From the NCBI RefSeq assembly GCF_030269445.1, contig NZ_BSTJ01000003.1, forward strand, positions 186,001 through 250,000: DNA of 64,000 nucleotides, read 5' to 3'. This DNA is from Actinoallomurus iriomotensis. GTDB taxonomy: Bacteria; Actinomycetota; Actinomycetes; Streptosporangiales; Streptosporangiaceae. The number at the start of each line of letters is the position of its first letter. The stretch's first letter is position 1. The notes under the pieces are model-generated. The model was not told the origin of the DNA. It did not search any database and saw nothing but the letters and a program-made list of their open reading frames with translations. The position numbers and the translations under genes were made by a program. Shown here piece by piece: positions 35,962-46,245 of the stretch.

Positions 35962-36870
35962 CTAGGCGGGCAGGGGGTCCTGGCCGAGCATGCGGTGACC
36001 GTTGGCCGCGGAGGTACGCACCGCGGCGAAGCCATAGGCGATCATTTCCGCCTCGTACGCGGCCAGCGCCGGGATGAGCGGTTCGCCGTGGGCGATCCGG
36101 CCGAGCGCGGTGGCGAGGCCGGCGGCGTCGCGCAGGGCGGTGTTGGCGCCGACGCCCGCGGCCGGGCTCATCGCGTGGATCGCGTCCCCGAGCAGAGTGA
36201 CATTGGTCGTGGGCCACGGGTCGATCGGCACGCTGGTGCGCAGCGTCAGCGGGAAGACCGTGCCGGATAGCCAGTGCTCGATGATCCGGCGGACCCGGGG
36301 ATGCCAGCCTTCGATCATTCGCAGGGTCATCGCCCGCAGCCGTTCGCCGGACATGGCGTGCAGCTCCTCGTCCGTACACGGCAGGAACTCGGGGCGCGAA
36401 CCGAACGAGCACGTCATGTAGTCGGTGGTGTCGGTCAGCCGTACGCCGGGGGCCAGACGGGTGACGGCCCGCGTCACCGGTTCGGGGTACTCCACCGGCG
36501 CGACGCCGACGTAGTTCTTGTTCGGCCCGACGATCGGGGTGAACACGGCGTGCATCTCCGGGAGGAACAGGTGCCGGGTCCGCTCGTCCAGCGGCACCTT
36601 GCCGTAGAACTGGCGTAGCCCGGTGTCCACCACGCGGGCATGCGGCAGGTACTGGCGGCGCACGGCGGAGTTCACGCCGTCGGCGGCCACGAGGACGTCC
36701 CCGGTCACCCGGGTGCCGTCGGCGAAGTGCGCGGTGACGCGGCCGTCGGCCGCCGTGGTGTGGCGGGTCAGCCGCCTGCCGAAGACGACGGCGTCCCGCA
36801 CGCCGCTGAGCAGGATCTGCCGCAACGTCAGCCGGTTGACCGCCAGGTGCACGCCGTCGTCGGCGGGTTC
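35962..36870 (-). pseudogene. FAD-dependent monooxygenase lacking its N-terminal part
   Basis: 302 residues of a PHBH-fold flavin monooxygenase remain, from PADDGVHLAVNRLTLRQILL through DVLVAADGVNSAVRRQ (the DG motif region) and VTLLGDAIHAMSPAAGVGANTALRDA (the GD motif). The N-terminal GxGxxG FAD loop and the ~115 residues before it are missing; the coding sequence stops abruptly at 36870, where the opposite-strand TetR gene begins mid-domain. Without the FAD loop it should not be functional. No ATG or GTG start precedes it in a sensible place. Confidence 0.78.
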
Positions 36871-37467
36871 GAGCAGGGGTTCGACGCGTTCAGCATGCGC
36901 AAGCTGGCCGTCGCGCTCGACGTCAAGTCCCCGTCGCTGTACTGGCACGTGCGCAGCAAGGACGAGCTCTTCGAGCTGCTGATCGACACCGTCATCGGCC
37001 GGTGCGCGTTGACAGAGGATGACGGCCGCGACTGGATGGATCGACTGGTCGCCATCGGGCTCGAACTGCGCCAGGTCCTCCTGGCGCATCCCTCGATGGT
37101 CAGGCTGCTGCCCGGGCGGATACCGTTCGGCCCGAACGGGCTGCGGCTGGCCGACCACGTCATCGGCGTCCTGCGCCGGGCCGGCTTCGACGACCGCCTC
37201 TCCGGCTACGGCTACCTGCTCCTGATGTTCTACGTCGTCGGTTTCGCCGGCCAGGAGGTGGCCTTCGGCAAGGGCGCCGCCAACCAGGCACGCCTGACCC
37301 AGGTCAACGAGTTCCTCCGCGGCCTGCCCGCCGACCGCTACCCCGACCTGGTGGCCGTGGCCGACGACCTCACCGGCCGCCCTGGGCTCACGCACCGGTT
37401 CGAACTCGGCCTCGTCGGGATCTGCAAGGAACTGGCCGTCCAGGCGGGCCGCACCGAGTCGCCTTGA
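36871..37467 (+). pseudogene. TetR-family regulator lacking its first helix
   Basis: 198 residues remain of a TetR with a TetR_C-like domain. The frame begins at EQGFDAFSMRKLAVALDVKSPSLYWHVR, that is inside the helix-turn-helix, with the first ~25 residues and any start codon missing. The 3' part is intact, ending at 37467. It begins directly where the minus-strand monooxygenase fragment ends (36870), so both 5' ends and the intergenic promoter were lost together. The 3' end overlaps the -35 box of the next gene's promoter. Confidence 0.75.
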
Positions 37468-37513
37468 CATGCAACCTTCCAGTTGCCTAAATTTACCGCA
37501 ACCGAAAGGTTGC
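37464..37513 (+). promoter_or_regulatory. Promoter with palindromes in spacer and start region
   Basis: TTGACA (37464-37469) and TAAATT (37488-37493) are separated by 18 bases. The spacer contains GCAACCTTCCAGTTGC (37471-37486; arms GCAAC/GTTGC). A second palindrome GCAACCGAAAGGTTGC (37498-37513) covers the expected transcription start. The sites fit an ArsR-type dimer that blocks RNA polymerase, and the gene downstream encodes such a protein, so autoregulation is likely. Confidence 0.75.
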
Positions 37514-37532
37514 CTTTGTTCGAGGGATGGGA

Positions 37533-38312
37533 ATGGACGCGGTCTTCAAGGCGCTCGCCGACGCCACACGCCGGCGCCTGCTCGACAGCCTCAACACGCG
37601 GGGCGGGCAGAGCCTGCGGGAGTTGTGCGCCGAGTCCGGCATGACCCGGCAGGCCGTCGCCAAGCACCTCGCCGTGCTGGAGGCCGCCGGCCTCGTGACG
37701 ACCGCCTGGCACGGCCGGGAGAAGCTGCACCACCTCAACGCCGCGCCCATCAACGAGATCACCGAACGCTGGATCAGCCGGTACGACCGCGAGCGGGTGC
37801 GCGCGCTCGCCGACCTGAAGACCTCACTGGAGGACCGCCTGATGAGCAGGCCCGAGTTCGTCTACGTCACCTACATCAGGACCACGCCCGAACAGCTCTG
37901 GCAGGCGCTCACCGATCCGGTGTTCACCAAGCGCTACTGGGGCGTCGAGTTCGGTACGGATTGGTCGGCGGGCGCGCCGATGACCTGGCGCGAGGGCGGG
38001 TTCGAGACGACCGATCCGGAGCAGGTGGTGCTGGTCAGCGAGCCGTACCGGCGGCTGTCCTACACCTGGCACACCTTCACGCCCGAGTGGGCGGAGTACG
38101 CCGGCAAGTCCGCGGACGCCCTGGCCGCACTGGCCGCCGAACCCCGGTCGAAGGTCACGTTCGAGCTGGAGCCGACCGGGGCGACGGTGAAGCTCACCGT
38201 GACCCATGACGGCTTCGATCCCGACAGCGCCGTACTCCCGGACGTGAGCAACGGCTGGCCGCACGTCATCGCCAGCCTCAAGTCGCTCCTGGAGTCCGGC
38301 GAGCCGCTGTGA
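37533..38312 (+). CDS. ArsR-family HTH fused to SRPBCC (AHSA1-like) domain
   Basis: 259 residues from the ATG at 37533 (GAGGG 6 bases before). Residues 1-95 form an ArsR winged helix: DAVFKALADATRRRLLD, SLRELCAESGMTRQAVAKHLAVLEAAGLV. Residues about 105-250 form an SRPBCC/AHSA1 domain (VYVTYIRTTPEQLWQALTDP, RYWGVEFGTDWSAGAPM, GGFETTDPEQVVLVSEPYRRL). Such fusions probably use the hydrophobic cavity to sense a ligand. Its promoter carries two palindromes, so it likely represses itself. Confidence 0.9.
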   Translation: MDAVFKALADATRRRLLDSLNTRGGQSLRELCAESGMTRQAVAKHLAVLEAAGLVTTAWHGREKLHHLNAAPINEITERWISRYDRERVRALADLKTSLEDRLMSRPEFVYVTYIRTTPEQLWQALTDPVFTKRYWGVEFGTDWSAGAPMTWREGGFETTDPEQVVLVSEPYRRLSYTWHTFTPEWAEYAGKSADALAALAAEPRSKVTFELEPTGATVKLTVTHDGFDPDSAVLPDVSNGWPHVIASLKSLLESGEPL

Positions 38313-38337
38313 GAAAGCGGCCCCCGGACAGGACCCC

Positions 38338-38940
38338 TCAGATGCCCAGGAAGCCGCCCATCCCACGATTGGAGGACCGGGTGGTGTCGTAGGCGAGCGG
38401 GCAGGCCAGCGTCAGCGTGCGGATCGGCTCGGGGAGCTGGAAGTTGAGCTGCAGCACGTAGCGGTCGGCGCCGCTGAACATCTGCGAGATGTAGTCGCCC
38501 ACGCCTCCGGCCCGCCGGAAGGTCGCGATCTGGACGTTCTGCCAGTCGGTCACCTGGGAGCTCAGATGGTCGAAGTAGCCGATCTGGCGCTCGTACGCGT
38601 CGAGCATCTCGTAGCCCTGCAGGGCCCGCTTACGGAGATGGCCGATCAACTGCCCCTGCGGCGTGACGACGTCGATCTTCGGTGTGCCGACGTAGGAGTA
38701 CGGCTTGTTCACCCAGAAATAGGGCATGCCGTCGGGCCTGGTCACCAGGAGGTCGCGCTTGGCCTGGTCGTTGCGGCGCTGGTTGAGGACCCGCCAGGCC
38801 TTCTGGGCTCCGTTCACGCCCTGTTCCGCGACATTGGCGACCGGCTGGCCCTGCGGGTTCCAGATGGTGTACTTCGCCTCGACCGAGAACATCTCCGGCG
38901 GCTGGTCGTAAACGAGCACAGGGGTGCTGAAAAGGTCCAC
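38338..38940 (-). CDS. Phospholipid scramblase/LURP-one-like protein
   Basis: 200 residues with the tubby-like scramblase/LURP1 fold: FSVEAKYTIWNPQGQPVANV, LLVTRPDGMPYFWVNKP and VTPQGQLIGHLRKRA. Such proteins bind lipid or membranes, but no bacterial function is fixed. The GTG at 38940 is preceded at 6 bases by TACACT, typical of a leaderless actinobacterial promoter. It is convergent with the ArsR-SRPBCC gene and lies downstream of groEL. Confidence 0.8.
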   Translation of the reverse strand: MDLFSTPVLVYDQPPEMFSVEAKYTIWNPQGQPVANVAEQGVNGAQKAWRVLNQRRNDQAKRDLLVTRPDGMPYFWVNKPYSYVGTPKIDVVTPQGQLIGHLRKRALQGYEMLDAYERQIGYFDHLSSQVTDWQNVQIATFRRAGGVGDYISQMFSGADRYVLQLNFQLPEPIRTLTLACPLAYDTTRSSNRGMGGFLGI

Positions 38941-39010
38941 GCGCGAAGTGTACGACCGACGCGGCAGTCCGGGGACGGTATTCGTTTCGCCTGAAAAGAG
39001 GCATAACGAA

Positions 39011-39041
39011 AGGGGCGGCCCCAGCACCGAGGACCGCCCCT
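39011..39041 (-). terminator. Hairpin after groEL
   Basis: AGGGGCGG (39011-39018) pairs with CCGCCCCT (39034-39041), 8 base pairs with a 15-base loop, starting 14 bases after the groEL stop. There is no U-run. It probably ends the groEL message before the scramblase-like gene. Confidence 0.55.
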
Positions 39042-39054
39042 GACGTTGTCGGAC

Positions 39055-40870
<1,816 letters not shown>

Positions 40871-40903
40871 CCGTACCCCGTCCTACCTGGTCAGCGACAC
40901 GTC

Positions 40904-40932
40904 AAGGCCCGGCGCACCAGGCGCCGGGCCTT
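40904..40932 (-). terminator. Hairpin after cspA
   Basis: AAGGCCCGGCGC pairs perfectly with GCGCCGGGCCTT (12 base pairs, loop ACCAG), 17 bases after the cold-shock gene stop and before the groEL promoter. Confidence 0.75.
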
Positions 40933-40949
40933 GGACCGAGCTATACGGA

Positions 40950-41150
40950 TCAGAGCGGGCGCACCGACTCCGCCTGCGGACCCCGGTCACTCTGCGTGAT
41001 CTCGAACTCGACCCGCTGCCCCTGCTCGAGGCTGCGGTAACCATCAGCAAGGATGGCCGAATAGTGCACGAACACGTCCCTGCCACCGTCGACCGCGATG
41101 AAGCCGTAGCCTTTGTCCGCGTTGAACCACTTGACGGTGCCTTGTGCCAT
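40950..41150 (-). CDS. Cold-shock protein CspA-type
   Basis: 66 residues, the normal length. It carries [14 protein letters not shown] (RNP1 KGYGFI) and DVFVHYSAI (RNP2). It binds single-stranded RNA/DNA as a chaperone. The ATG at 41150 gives MAQGTVKWF, the family start. A long upstream region of about 250 bases, with a CCGTGG/CCACGG hairpin, is probably a cold-shock leader. It sits between groEL and the ThiS-like/thrC operon, an order also found in Streptomyces. Confidence 0.95.
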   Translation of the reverse strand: MAQGTVKWFNADKGYGFIAVDGGRDVFVHYSAILADGYRSLEQGQRVEFEITQSDRGPQAESVRPL

Positions 41151-41401
41151 TCCTAACAACTCCCACCAGGGCAATTCCCGTGGTCATTCCCACGGCTACC
41201 GACTCGAGCCCGCCGGAGGCGCGGAACCCGACGGCCAGCACGGGTGCGCCGCGATGACCATCGCCGACCATACACACGGCTACGGTCCGTGGAACACCCT
41301 TTACCCAAGATGAACGGACGGCCGATCCTGGTCAATGTGAGTTTATAGAAATGGGAACTTCGGCACGGGCTAGTAAAAAATGCCCTGACGCGAGCGTCCG
41401 C

Positions 41402-41680
41402 CTAACCGCCGGCGACGGCAGGGATGATCGAGACCTGCGTGCCATCAGGGGTGGCGGTGTCGAGGCCGTCGGCGAATCGGACATCCTCTTCGCCGACGTA
41501 GACGTTGACAAAACGACGAATTTTGCCGTTTTCGTCAAGGATACGGGCGGCGATACCGGAGAAACTGGCCTCCAGATCCGCCACGACCTCACGCACCGTC
41601 GTCCCGGACGCGGTCACCTCGGACTCACCACCGGTGTAGTTCCGAAGGATCGTCGGGATACGCACGCTGATCGAGCTCAT
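41402..41680 (-). CDS. MoaD/ThiS-family sulfur-carrier-like protein
   Basis: 92-residue ubiquitin-fold protein ending in VAGG, the diglycine that is adenylated and thiocarboxylated in MoaD, ThiS and CysO. Visible family regions are RIPTILRNYTGG, TVREVVADLEASF and RFVNVYVGEEDVRF. The ATG overlaps the stop of the threonine-synthase-like gene by ATGA, so it is coupled to it. No E1-like (ThiF/MoeB) or Mec protease gene is adjacent. Context suggests sulfur delivery to an amino acid rather than molybdopterin synthesis. Confidence 0.87.
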   Translation of the reverse strand: MSSISVRIPTILRNYTGGESEVTASGTTVREVVADLEASFSGIAARILDENGKIRRFVNVYVGEEDVRFADGLDTATPDGTQVSIIPAVAGG

Positions 41681-42921
41681 ACCAGGCCTGCCTTTCGGAA
41701 AGCGTCGAAGGTGGGAGCGATGTTCGCGGAGGGCTTGGCGATCGGCGCCACCGCGTCGAGGGTCTTCAGGCCGTCACCGGAGTTGATGAACACGGTCTCG
41801 GCGCCCGGGTCGAGCGCGCCCGAGGCCAGCAGCTTGCGCAGGGAGCCCAGCGTGACGCCTCCGGCGGTCTCGCCGAAGATGCCCTCGGTGCGGGCGAGCA
41901 GCGCGATGCTGTCCACCACCTCGTCGTCGGAGACGTCCTCGATGGCCCCGCCGGTGCGCCGGACGGCGTCCAGGACGTACGGGCCGTCGGCCGGGTTGCC
42001 GATCGCGAGCGACTTGGCGATGGTGTCGGGCTTGACCGGCCGTACGACGTCGTGCCCGGCCTTGAAGGCCGCCGCCACCGGCGAGCAGCCGGTCGCCTGG
42101 GCGCCGAAGACCTTGTACGGCTTGTCCTCGACGAGGCCCAGCTTGATGAGCTCCTGGAACGCCTTGTCGATCTTGGTGAGCTGCGAGCCGGAGGCGATCG
42201 GGACGACGATCTGGTCGGGCAGCCGCCAGCCGAGCTGCTCGGCCACCTCGTACCCGATCGTCTTGGAGCCCTCGGCGTAGTAGGGCCGCACGTTGACGTT
42301 GACGAACGCCCAGTCTTCCTGCTCGCCGGCGATCTCGGAGGCGAGCCGGTTGACGTCGTCGTAGTTGCCGTCCACGGTGACGAACGTGCCGCCGTACACC
42401 GCGGTCGTGACGATCTTCTGCTGCTCCAGGTTGGACGGGACGAACACCGCGCTGCGGATGCCCGCGCGCGCCGCCGCGGCGGCCACCGCGTTGGCGAGGT
42501 TGCCGGTGGACGGGCAGGCCAGCACCTTGAAGCCCAGCTCGCGGGCGGCGGCGAGGGCGACCCCGACGACGCGGTCCTTGAACGAGTGGGTGGGGTTGCC
42601 GCTGTCGTCCTTCACCCACAGCGTGCGGACGCCGAGCGCCTCGGCGAGGTTGTCGGCGCGGACCAGGCGGGTGAAGCCCGGCTCGGTGTTCGGGGTGTCG
42701 GCGACGTTCGACGGCACCGGGAGCAGGTCGCGGTAGCGCCAGATGTTGCGCGGGCCCGCCTCGATGCGCTCCCGGCTCACGCGGGAGTAGTCGTAGGTGA
42801 CTTCCAGGGGGCCGAAACACTGCTCACAGGCGTAGCGTGGGCCGAGATCGTAGGATTCACCGCATTCGCGGCACGCAAGTGCGGTCGCGGGGCCGAGGTT
42901 TCGGACGGCGGTCTGCGACAT
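41677..42921 (-). CDS. thrC: Threonine synthase-like PLP enzyme under SAM riboswitch
   Basis: 414 residues, fold type II PLP enzyme. N-terminal zinc-ribbon-like Cys17xxCys20 and Cys32xxCys35 precede the catalytic domain. The PLP lysine is Lys115 in HSFKDR, and CPSTGNLANAVAAAAARAG is the phosphate loop. Threonine synthase converts O-phosphohomoserine to threonine. The gene follows a SAM-I riboswitch and is translationally coupled to a MoaD/ThiS-like gene. Actinobacteria usually carry a separate thrC beside hom and thrB, so this may be a paralogue with a sulfur-related role; that is inference. Confidence 0.88.
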   Translation of the reverse strand: MSQTAVRNLGPATALACRECGESYDLGPRYACEQCFGPLEVTYDYSRVSRERIEAGPRNIWRYRDLLPVPSNVADTPNTEPGFTRLVRADNLAEALGVRTLWVKDDSGNPTHSFKDRVVGVALAAARELGFKVLACPSTGNLANAVAAAAARAGIRSAVFVPSNLEQQKIVTTAVYGGTFVTVDGNYDDVNRLASEIAGEQEDWAFVNVNVRPYYAEGSKTIGYEVAEQLGWRLPDQIVVPIASGSQLTKIDKAFQELIKLGLVEDKPYKVFGAQATGCSPVAAAFKAGHDVVRPVKPDTIAKSLAIGNPADGPYVLDAVRRTGGAIEDVSDDEVVDSIALLARTEGIFGETAGGVTLGSLRKLLASGALDPGAETVFINSGDGLKTLDAVAPIAKPSANIAPTFDAFRKAGLV

Positions 42922-42938
42922 GGAGCGAGGCCTCTCTC

Positions 42939-43103
42939 CTCATCTTTCTCGTGCCACCTTGGTCACGAGCCGGAGTTGGCACCTGTCCCGGGCGGCCTCG
43001 CATCTGATCGGCGAGTTGCGGCGCGGCTGCGCCGCACTGGACCGCGTGTCCGGGAGGGTTGCCGGGGCTTCGACGGGCCGGTCCCTCCACCCCTCTGGAT
43101 GAG
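42939..43103 (-). promoter_or_regulatory. SAM-I (S-box) riboswitch in the thrC leader
   Basis: Reading the minus strand, P1 CTCATC (43103-43098) pairs with GATGAG (42944-42939). Conserved core sequences follow in order: GTGGAGGGA (43090-43082), GAAGCCC, GGCAACC (43063-43057), GGTGCCAACTCC and the P4 arms CTCGTG/CACGAG followed by AAAGATGAG. The 3' P1 strand runs into GAGAGAGG, the probable ribosome-binding site of thrC 18 bases ahead of its ATG, so SAM binding should block translation. No terminator hairpin follows. Detected by motif order, not by covariance model. Confidence 0.9.
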
Positions 43104-43284
43104 CTGTATTGAGTTGTATCAGGAACTGTATACGTGACTGACCGGTTCTTTGGCCAGCCCGCGGTCTCAGCGCGCGAGACGCAGAGACACATCTCACGCC
43201 ACGGCGAGCATCCGTATGGTCACGAAACGGACAGAGGCCGACCTTCGGCGATTGCGGACGACGGCCGCCGGTTACTCTCCCCCC

Positions 43285-44706
43285 ATGGCTGACACGCAGG
43301 TGCTCGTCGCGTCCAACCGTGGTCCGGTCTCCTTCTCCCTCGCCGACGACGGCGCACTCTCGATGCGACGCGGCGGCGGCGGGCTCGTCTCCGCGCTGGC
43401 CGAGCTGGACGGCGACATCCTGTGGGTCTGCGCCACGCTGTCCGACGCCGACCGTACCGCGGCGCGACGCGCCACCGAGGGCCGGCTGGACGTCCCCGGC
43501 ATCGGCGCCGTCCGCATGCTGGACATCCCGGCGGGCACCTTCCACCGTGCCTACAACGCGGTCGCCAACTCCACGCTGTGGTTCGTGCACCACATGCTGT
43601 ACGACACCCCGAACAAACCGCTCTTCGACGCGCGGTCACGCCGCGACTGGCAGTCCTACGAGGCCTACAACGCGGCCTTCGCCGACGCCCTCGCCCAGGA
43701 CGCCGCACCGGGCTCGAAGGTCGCCGTGCAGGACTACCACCTGACACTCGTGCCCACGCTCCTGCGCGAACGCCGGCCCGACGTCAAGATCACACACTTC
43801 TCGCACACGCCGTGGGCGCCGCCGGAGTACTACCGGCTGCTGCCGGACGACATCGGGAACCAGGTGCTCGAGGGCATTCTCGGCGCCGACCACGCCGGGT
43901 TCCAGACCCGGCGCTGGGCCGAGGCGTTCCTCGACTGCTGCGCGGAGATCCTCGGCGCCGACGTCGACCGTGCGGCCCGTACGGTCACCCACCAGGGTCA
44001 CGTCACCCGCGTCGGCGTGCACGGCCTCGGCGTCGACGGCGACGCCCTGCGGGCCCGCGCCGCCGAGCCGGACGTGACCGCCCGCGCCGCCGCGCTGCGC
44101 GAGCAGGTCGGCGACCGGCGGCTGATCGTGCGCATCGACCGCACCGAGCTGTCCAAGAACATCGTGCGCGGCCTGGCCGCGTACCGCGAGCTGCTCGCCA
44201 AGCACCCCGAGTGGCACGGCCGGGTGGTGCACCTGGCGTTCGCCTACCCGTCGCGACACGACCTGCCGGAGTACCGGGAGTACACCGCCGCCGTGCAGCG
44301 GATCGCCGCCGAGATCTCCGACGAGTTCGGCGACGGCACGTGGGACCCGCTGATTCTGCAGGTCAACGACGACTACCCTCGCTCGCTCGCGGCGTACGGC
44401 CTGGCCGACGTGCTGCTGGTGAACCCGATCCGCGACGGCATGAACCTCGTCGCCAAGGAGGGCCCGACGCTGTCGAAGAACGGCTGCGCCCTCGTGCTGT
44501 CGGACCAGGCGGGCGCCGCCGACGAGATGTCCGACGACGCCATCATGGTGAACCCCTTCGACGTGTCGCAGACCGCGGAGGCGCTGCACCGGGCCCTGCT
44601 GATGCCGGCCGACGAACGCGCCGAACGCCGCAAGCGCCTCGCCACCGTCGCGACCGCCCTGCCGCCCCAGCGCTGGTTCGCCGACCAGCTCGCCGCTCTC
44701 GGCTGA
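43285..44706 (+). CDS. otsA: Trehalose-6-phosphate synthase
   Basis: 473 residues, GT20 family. It forms trehalose 6-phosphate from UDP- or GDP-glucose and glucose 6-phosphate. Signatures: VLVASNRGPVSF with the RGGGGL loop, YHLTLVP, HFSHTPW, RIDRTELSKNI and NDDYPRSLAAYGLADVLLVNPIRDGMNLVAKE. The ATG at 43285 has TACTCT 6 bases before it, suggesting a leaderless message. The phosphatase otsB is 4.5 kb away on the other strand. Confidence 0.94.
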   Translation: MADTQVLVASNRGPVSFSLADDGALSMRRGGGGLVSALAELDGDILWVCATLSDADRTAARRATEGRLDVPGIGAVRMLDIPAGTFHRAYNAVANSTLWFVHHMLYDTPNKPLFDARSRRDWQSYEAYNAAFADALAQDAAPGSKVAVQDYHLTLVPTLLRERRPDVKITHFSHTPWAPPEYYRLLPDDIGNQVLEGILGADHAGFQTRRWAEAFLDCCAEILGADVDRAARTVTHQGHVTRVGVHGLGVDGDALRARAAEPDVTARAAALREQVGDRRLIVRIDRTELSKNIVRGLAAYRELLAKHPEWHGRVVHLAFAYPSRHDLPEYREYTAAVQRIAAEISDEFGDGTWDPLILQVNDDYPRSLAAYGLADVLLVNPIRDGMNLVAKEGPTLSKNGCALVLSDQAGAADEMSDDAIMVNPFDVSQTAEALHRALLMPADERAERRKRLATVATALPPQRWFADQLAALG

Positions 44707-44736
44707 GGCCCGGCGCCGGCCGTACGCCGCGCGCGG

Positions 44737-45171
44737 TCACCGCGTCCGCTGCGTCAGACTGAACCAGTTGCCCGAGTCGTCGCGCAGCACGGCCTCGATC
44801 CCGTACGGCCGTTCGGCCGGCTCCTGCAGGAACACCACCCCGCGTGCGGACAGCTCCTCGTACGCCTTGCGGCAGTCGGGCGTGTCCATCACTCCCGTGC
44901 TGAGCGCGCCCTTGGCGACCAGCTCACGGATCTGCTCGGCGGTGCCTTCGTCATGGCCCATGGAGCAGTCGGCCAGGATGACCTCGAAGTCCGGCTGGTC
45001 CGGCGGACCGACGGTGAGCCAGCGGAAGCCCTGACCCGCGCCGTCGAACTCCCCGCCCATCGTGATGTCGGCGCGCACCTCGAAGCCCAGCTTCTCGGTG
45101 TAGAACTCCCGGGCCCGCTCCTGGTCAAGGACAAAGATCGTCATGTGGGACATCTGGCTGATCATCGGCAT
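44737..45171 (-). CDS. VOC-family (glyoxalase/bleomycin-resistance-like) protein
   Basis: 144 residues with one VOC repeat pair: MTIFVLDQERAREFYTEKLGFEV and GVVFLQEPAERPYGIEAVLRDDSGNWFSL, containing the usual metal-ligand positions. GAGGGGAA precedes the ATG. An AraC-type regulator gene ends 31 bases upstream on the same strand; this pair is common and suggests the regulator controls it. Substrate unknown. Confidence 0.88.
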   Translation of the reverse strand: MPMISQMSHMTIFVLDQERAREFYTEKLGFEVRADITMGGEFDGAGQGFRWLTVGPPDQPDFEVILADCSMGHDEGTAEQIRELVAKGALSTGVMDTPDCRKAYEELSARGVVFLQEPAERPYGIEAVLRDDSGNWFSLTQRTR

Positions 45172-45202
45172 TTCCCCTCGTCAGTGGCGGTTTCCGACGA
45201 GC

Positions 45203-45646
45203 CTACGAGTGGCCGGTGACCGGCGGCTTCTCCGCGATTGCTCCGCCCGGCAGCGGCCGGGACCAGGCCATGAGGAAACATCCGGGGATCGGCGGCCGCG
45301 CGCCGCGCTCCACGTGCCGCCGCCGGTACTCCGTGGGCGGGACGCCGACGAGCTCGGAGAACCGCGCGCTGAAGGAGCCCAGGCTGGAGAAGCCCACCAG
45401 GTGGCAGATCTCGGTGACCGTGAGGTTCGCGGCACGCAGGAGGTCCTGGGCGCGTTCGACGCGACGCCGGGTGAGGTAGGCGCGCGGCGTCTCCCCGTAC
45501 GCCGCGCGGAAGGCGCGCGCGAAGTGGAAGCGGGAGAATCCGGCCGCGCGGGCCATGGCGTCGAGGTCGAGCGGCTCGGCGAACCGCCGGTCGATCAGGT
45601 CGCGGGCGCGCCGCAGATGGGCGACGGCCGGGACCGGGCCCGGCAT
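45203..45646 (-). CDS. AraC-type transcriptional regulator (DNA-binding domain only)
   Basis: 147 residues with two helix-turn-helix segments of AraC type: LDLDAMARAAGFSRFHFARAFRAAYG and VTEICHLVGFSSLGSFSARFSELVG. There is no ligand domain beyond a short tail. The ATG overlaps the upstream ECF sigma gene as TGATG, and it precedes the VOC gene by 31 bases. It may respond to a signal through the partner genes. Confidence 0.88.
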   Translation of the reverse strand: MPGPVPAVAHLRRARDLIDRRFAEPLDLDAMARAAGFSRFHFARAFRAAYGETPRAYLTRRRVERAQDLLRAANLTVTEICHLVGFSSLGSFSARFSELVGVPPTEYRRRHVERGARPPIPGCFLMAWSRPLPGGAIAEKPPVTGHS

Positions 45647-46197
45647 CAGTTGTAACCGTCGCCGAGACTCTGGCGGACCTGCTTGCGTGCCTCGTGGATG
45701 CGCGACTTCACCGTGCCCAGCGGCAGGTTGAGCTGCGTGGCGATCTCGGTGTACTCCAGCTGCGACACGTCGCGCAGCACCAGCGCCTCGATGAGGTCCG
45801 GCTTGCGGCGCTCCAGGTCCTCCATCGCGTCGAGGATGTCCACGCGCGAGCCGGCGATGACGCTCGTCCGGTGCGGGTCCGGCCGCTGGTCGGGCAGCTC
45901 ACCGGCCTGTTCCATCGAGCGGCGCTTGAGCGACCGGTAGGTCGAACGCGCGGAGTTGGCCACCACGACGTGCAGCCACGTCGTGAACCGCGACCGGCCC
46001 TCGAAGCGGTTGATGTTGCGGGCGACCTGCATCAACGCGTCCTGGCAGGCCTCCTCGGCGTCCTGCCGGCACGGGAGGAACCGCGAGCAGTGCCGCAGCA
46101 CGTCCGGCTCGATCACCCGCAGCAGTGCCTCGAGAGCCGCCCGATCACCCCCGGCGGCCCGCTTCGCCAGTTCTTCGGTCCGCTCGTCGTACGCCAT
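45646..46197 (-). CDS. ECF-type RNA polymerase sigma factor
   Basis: 183 residues. Region 2 shows EPDVLRHCSRFLPCRQDAEEACQDALMQVARNI and region 4 shows LVLRDVSQLEYTEIATQLNLPLGTVKSRIHEAR. No anti-sigma gene is adjacent on its strand. The divergent gene is a membrane Ser/Thr kinase, separated by only 48 bases, so the kinase may be the regulator or target. The stop overlaps the AraC-type gene start as TGATG. Confidence 0.92.
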   Translation of the reverse strand: MAYDERTEELAKRAAGGDRAALEALLRVIEPDVLRHCSRFLPCRQDAEEACQDALMQVARNINRFEGRSRFTTWLHVVVANSARSTYRSLKRRSMEQAGELPDQRPDPHRTSVIAGSRVDILDAMEDLERRKPDLIEALVLRDVSQLEYTEIATQLNLPLGTVKSRIHEARKQVRQSLGDGYN

Positions 46198-46245
46198 GAC
46201 CCGTCCTCGCCCTCAGCATCGCCCCGCATTGGGCATGATACGGGG

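Noticed and set aside
36623..36870. Extended plus-strand frame that would give the TetR fragment an N-terminus
   Set aside because: The upstream residues are the antisense of the monooxygenase coding sequence and show no helix-turn-helix.
41375..41398. Run of six T on the minus strand after the MoaD-like gene as an intrinsic terminator
   Set aside because: The stem before it is only 4 base pairs and 6 bases away from the T-run, so it is too weak to call.
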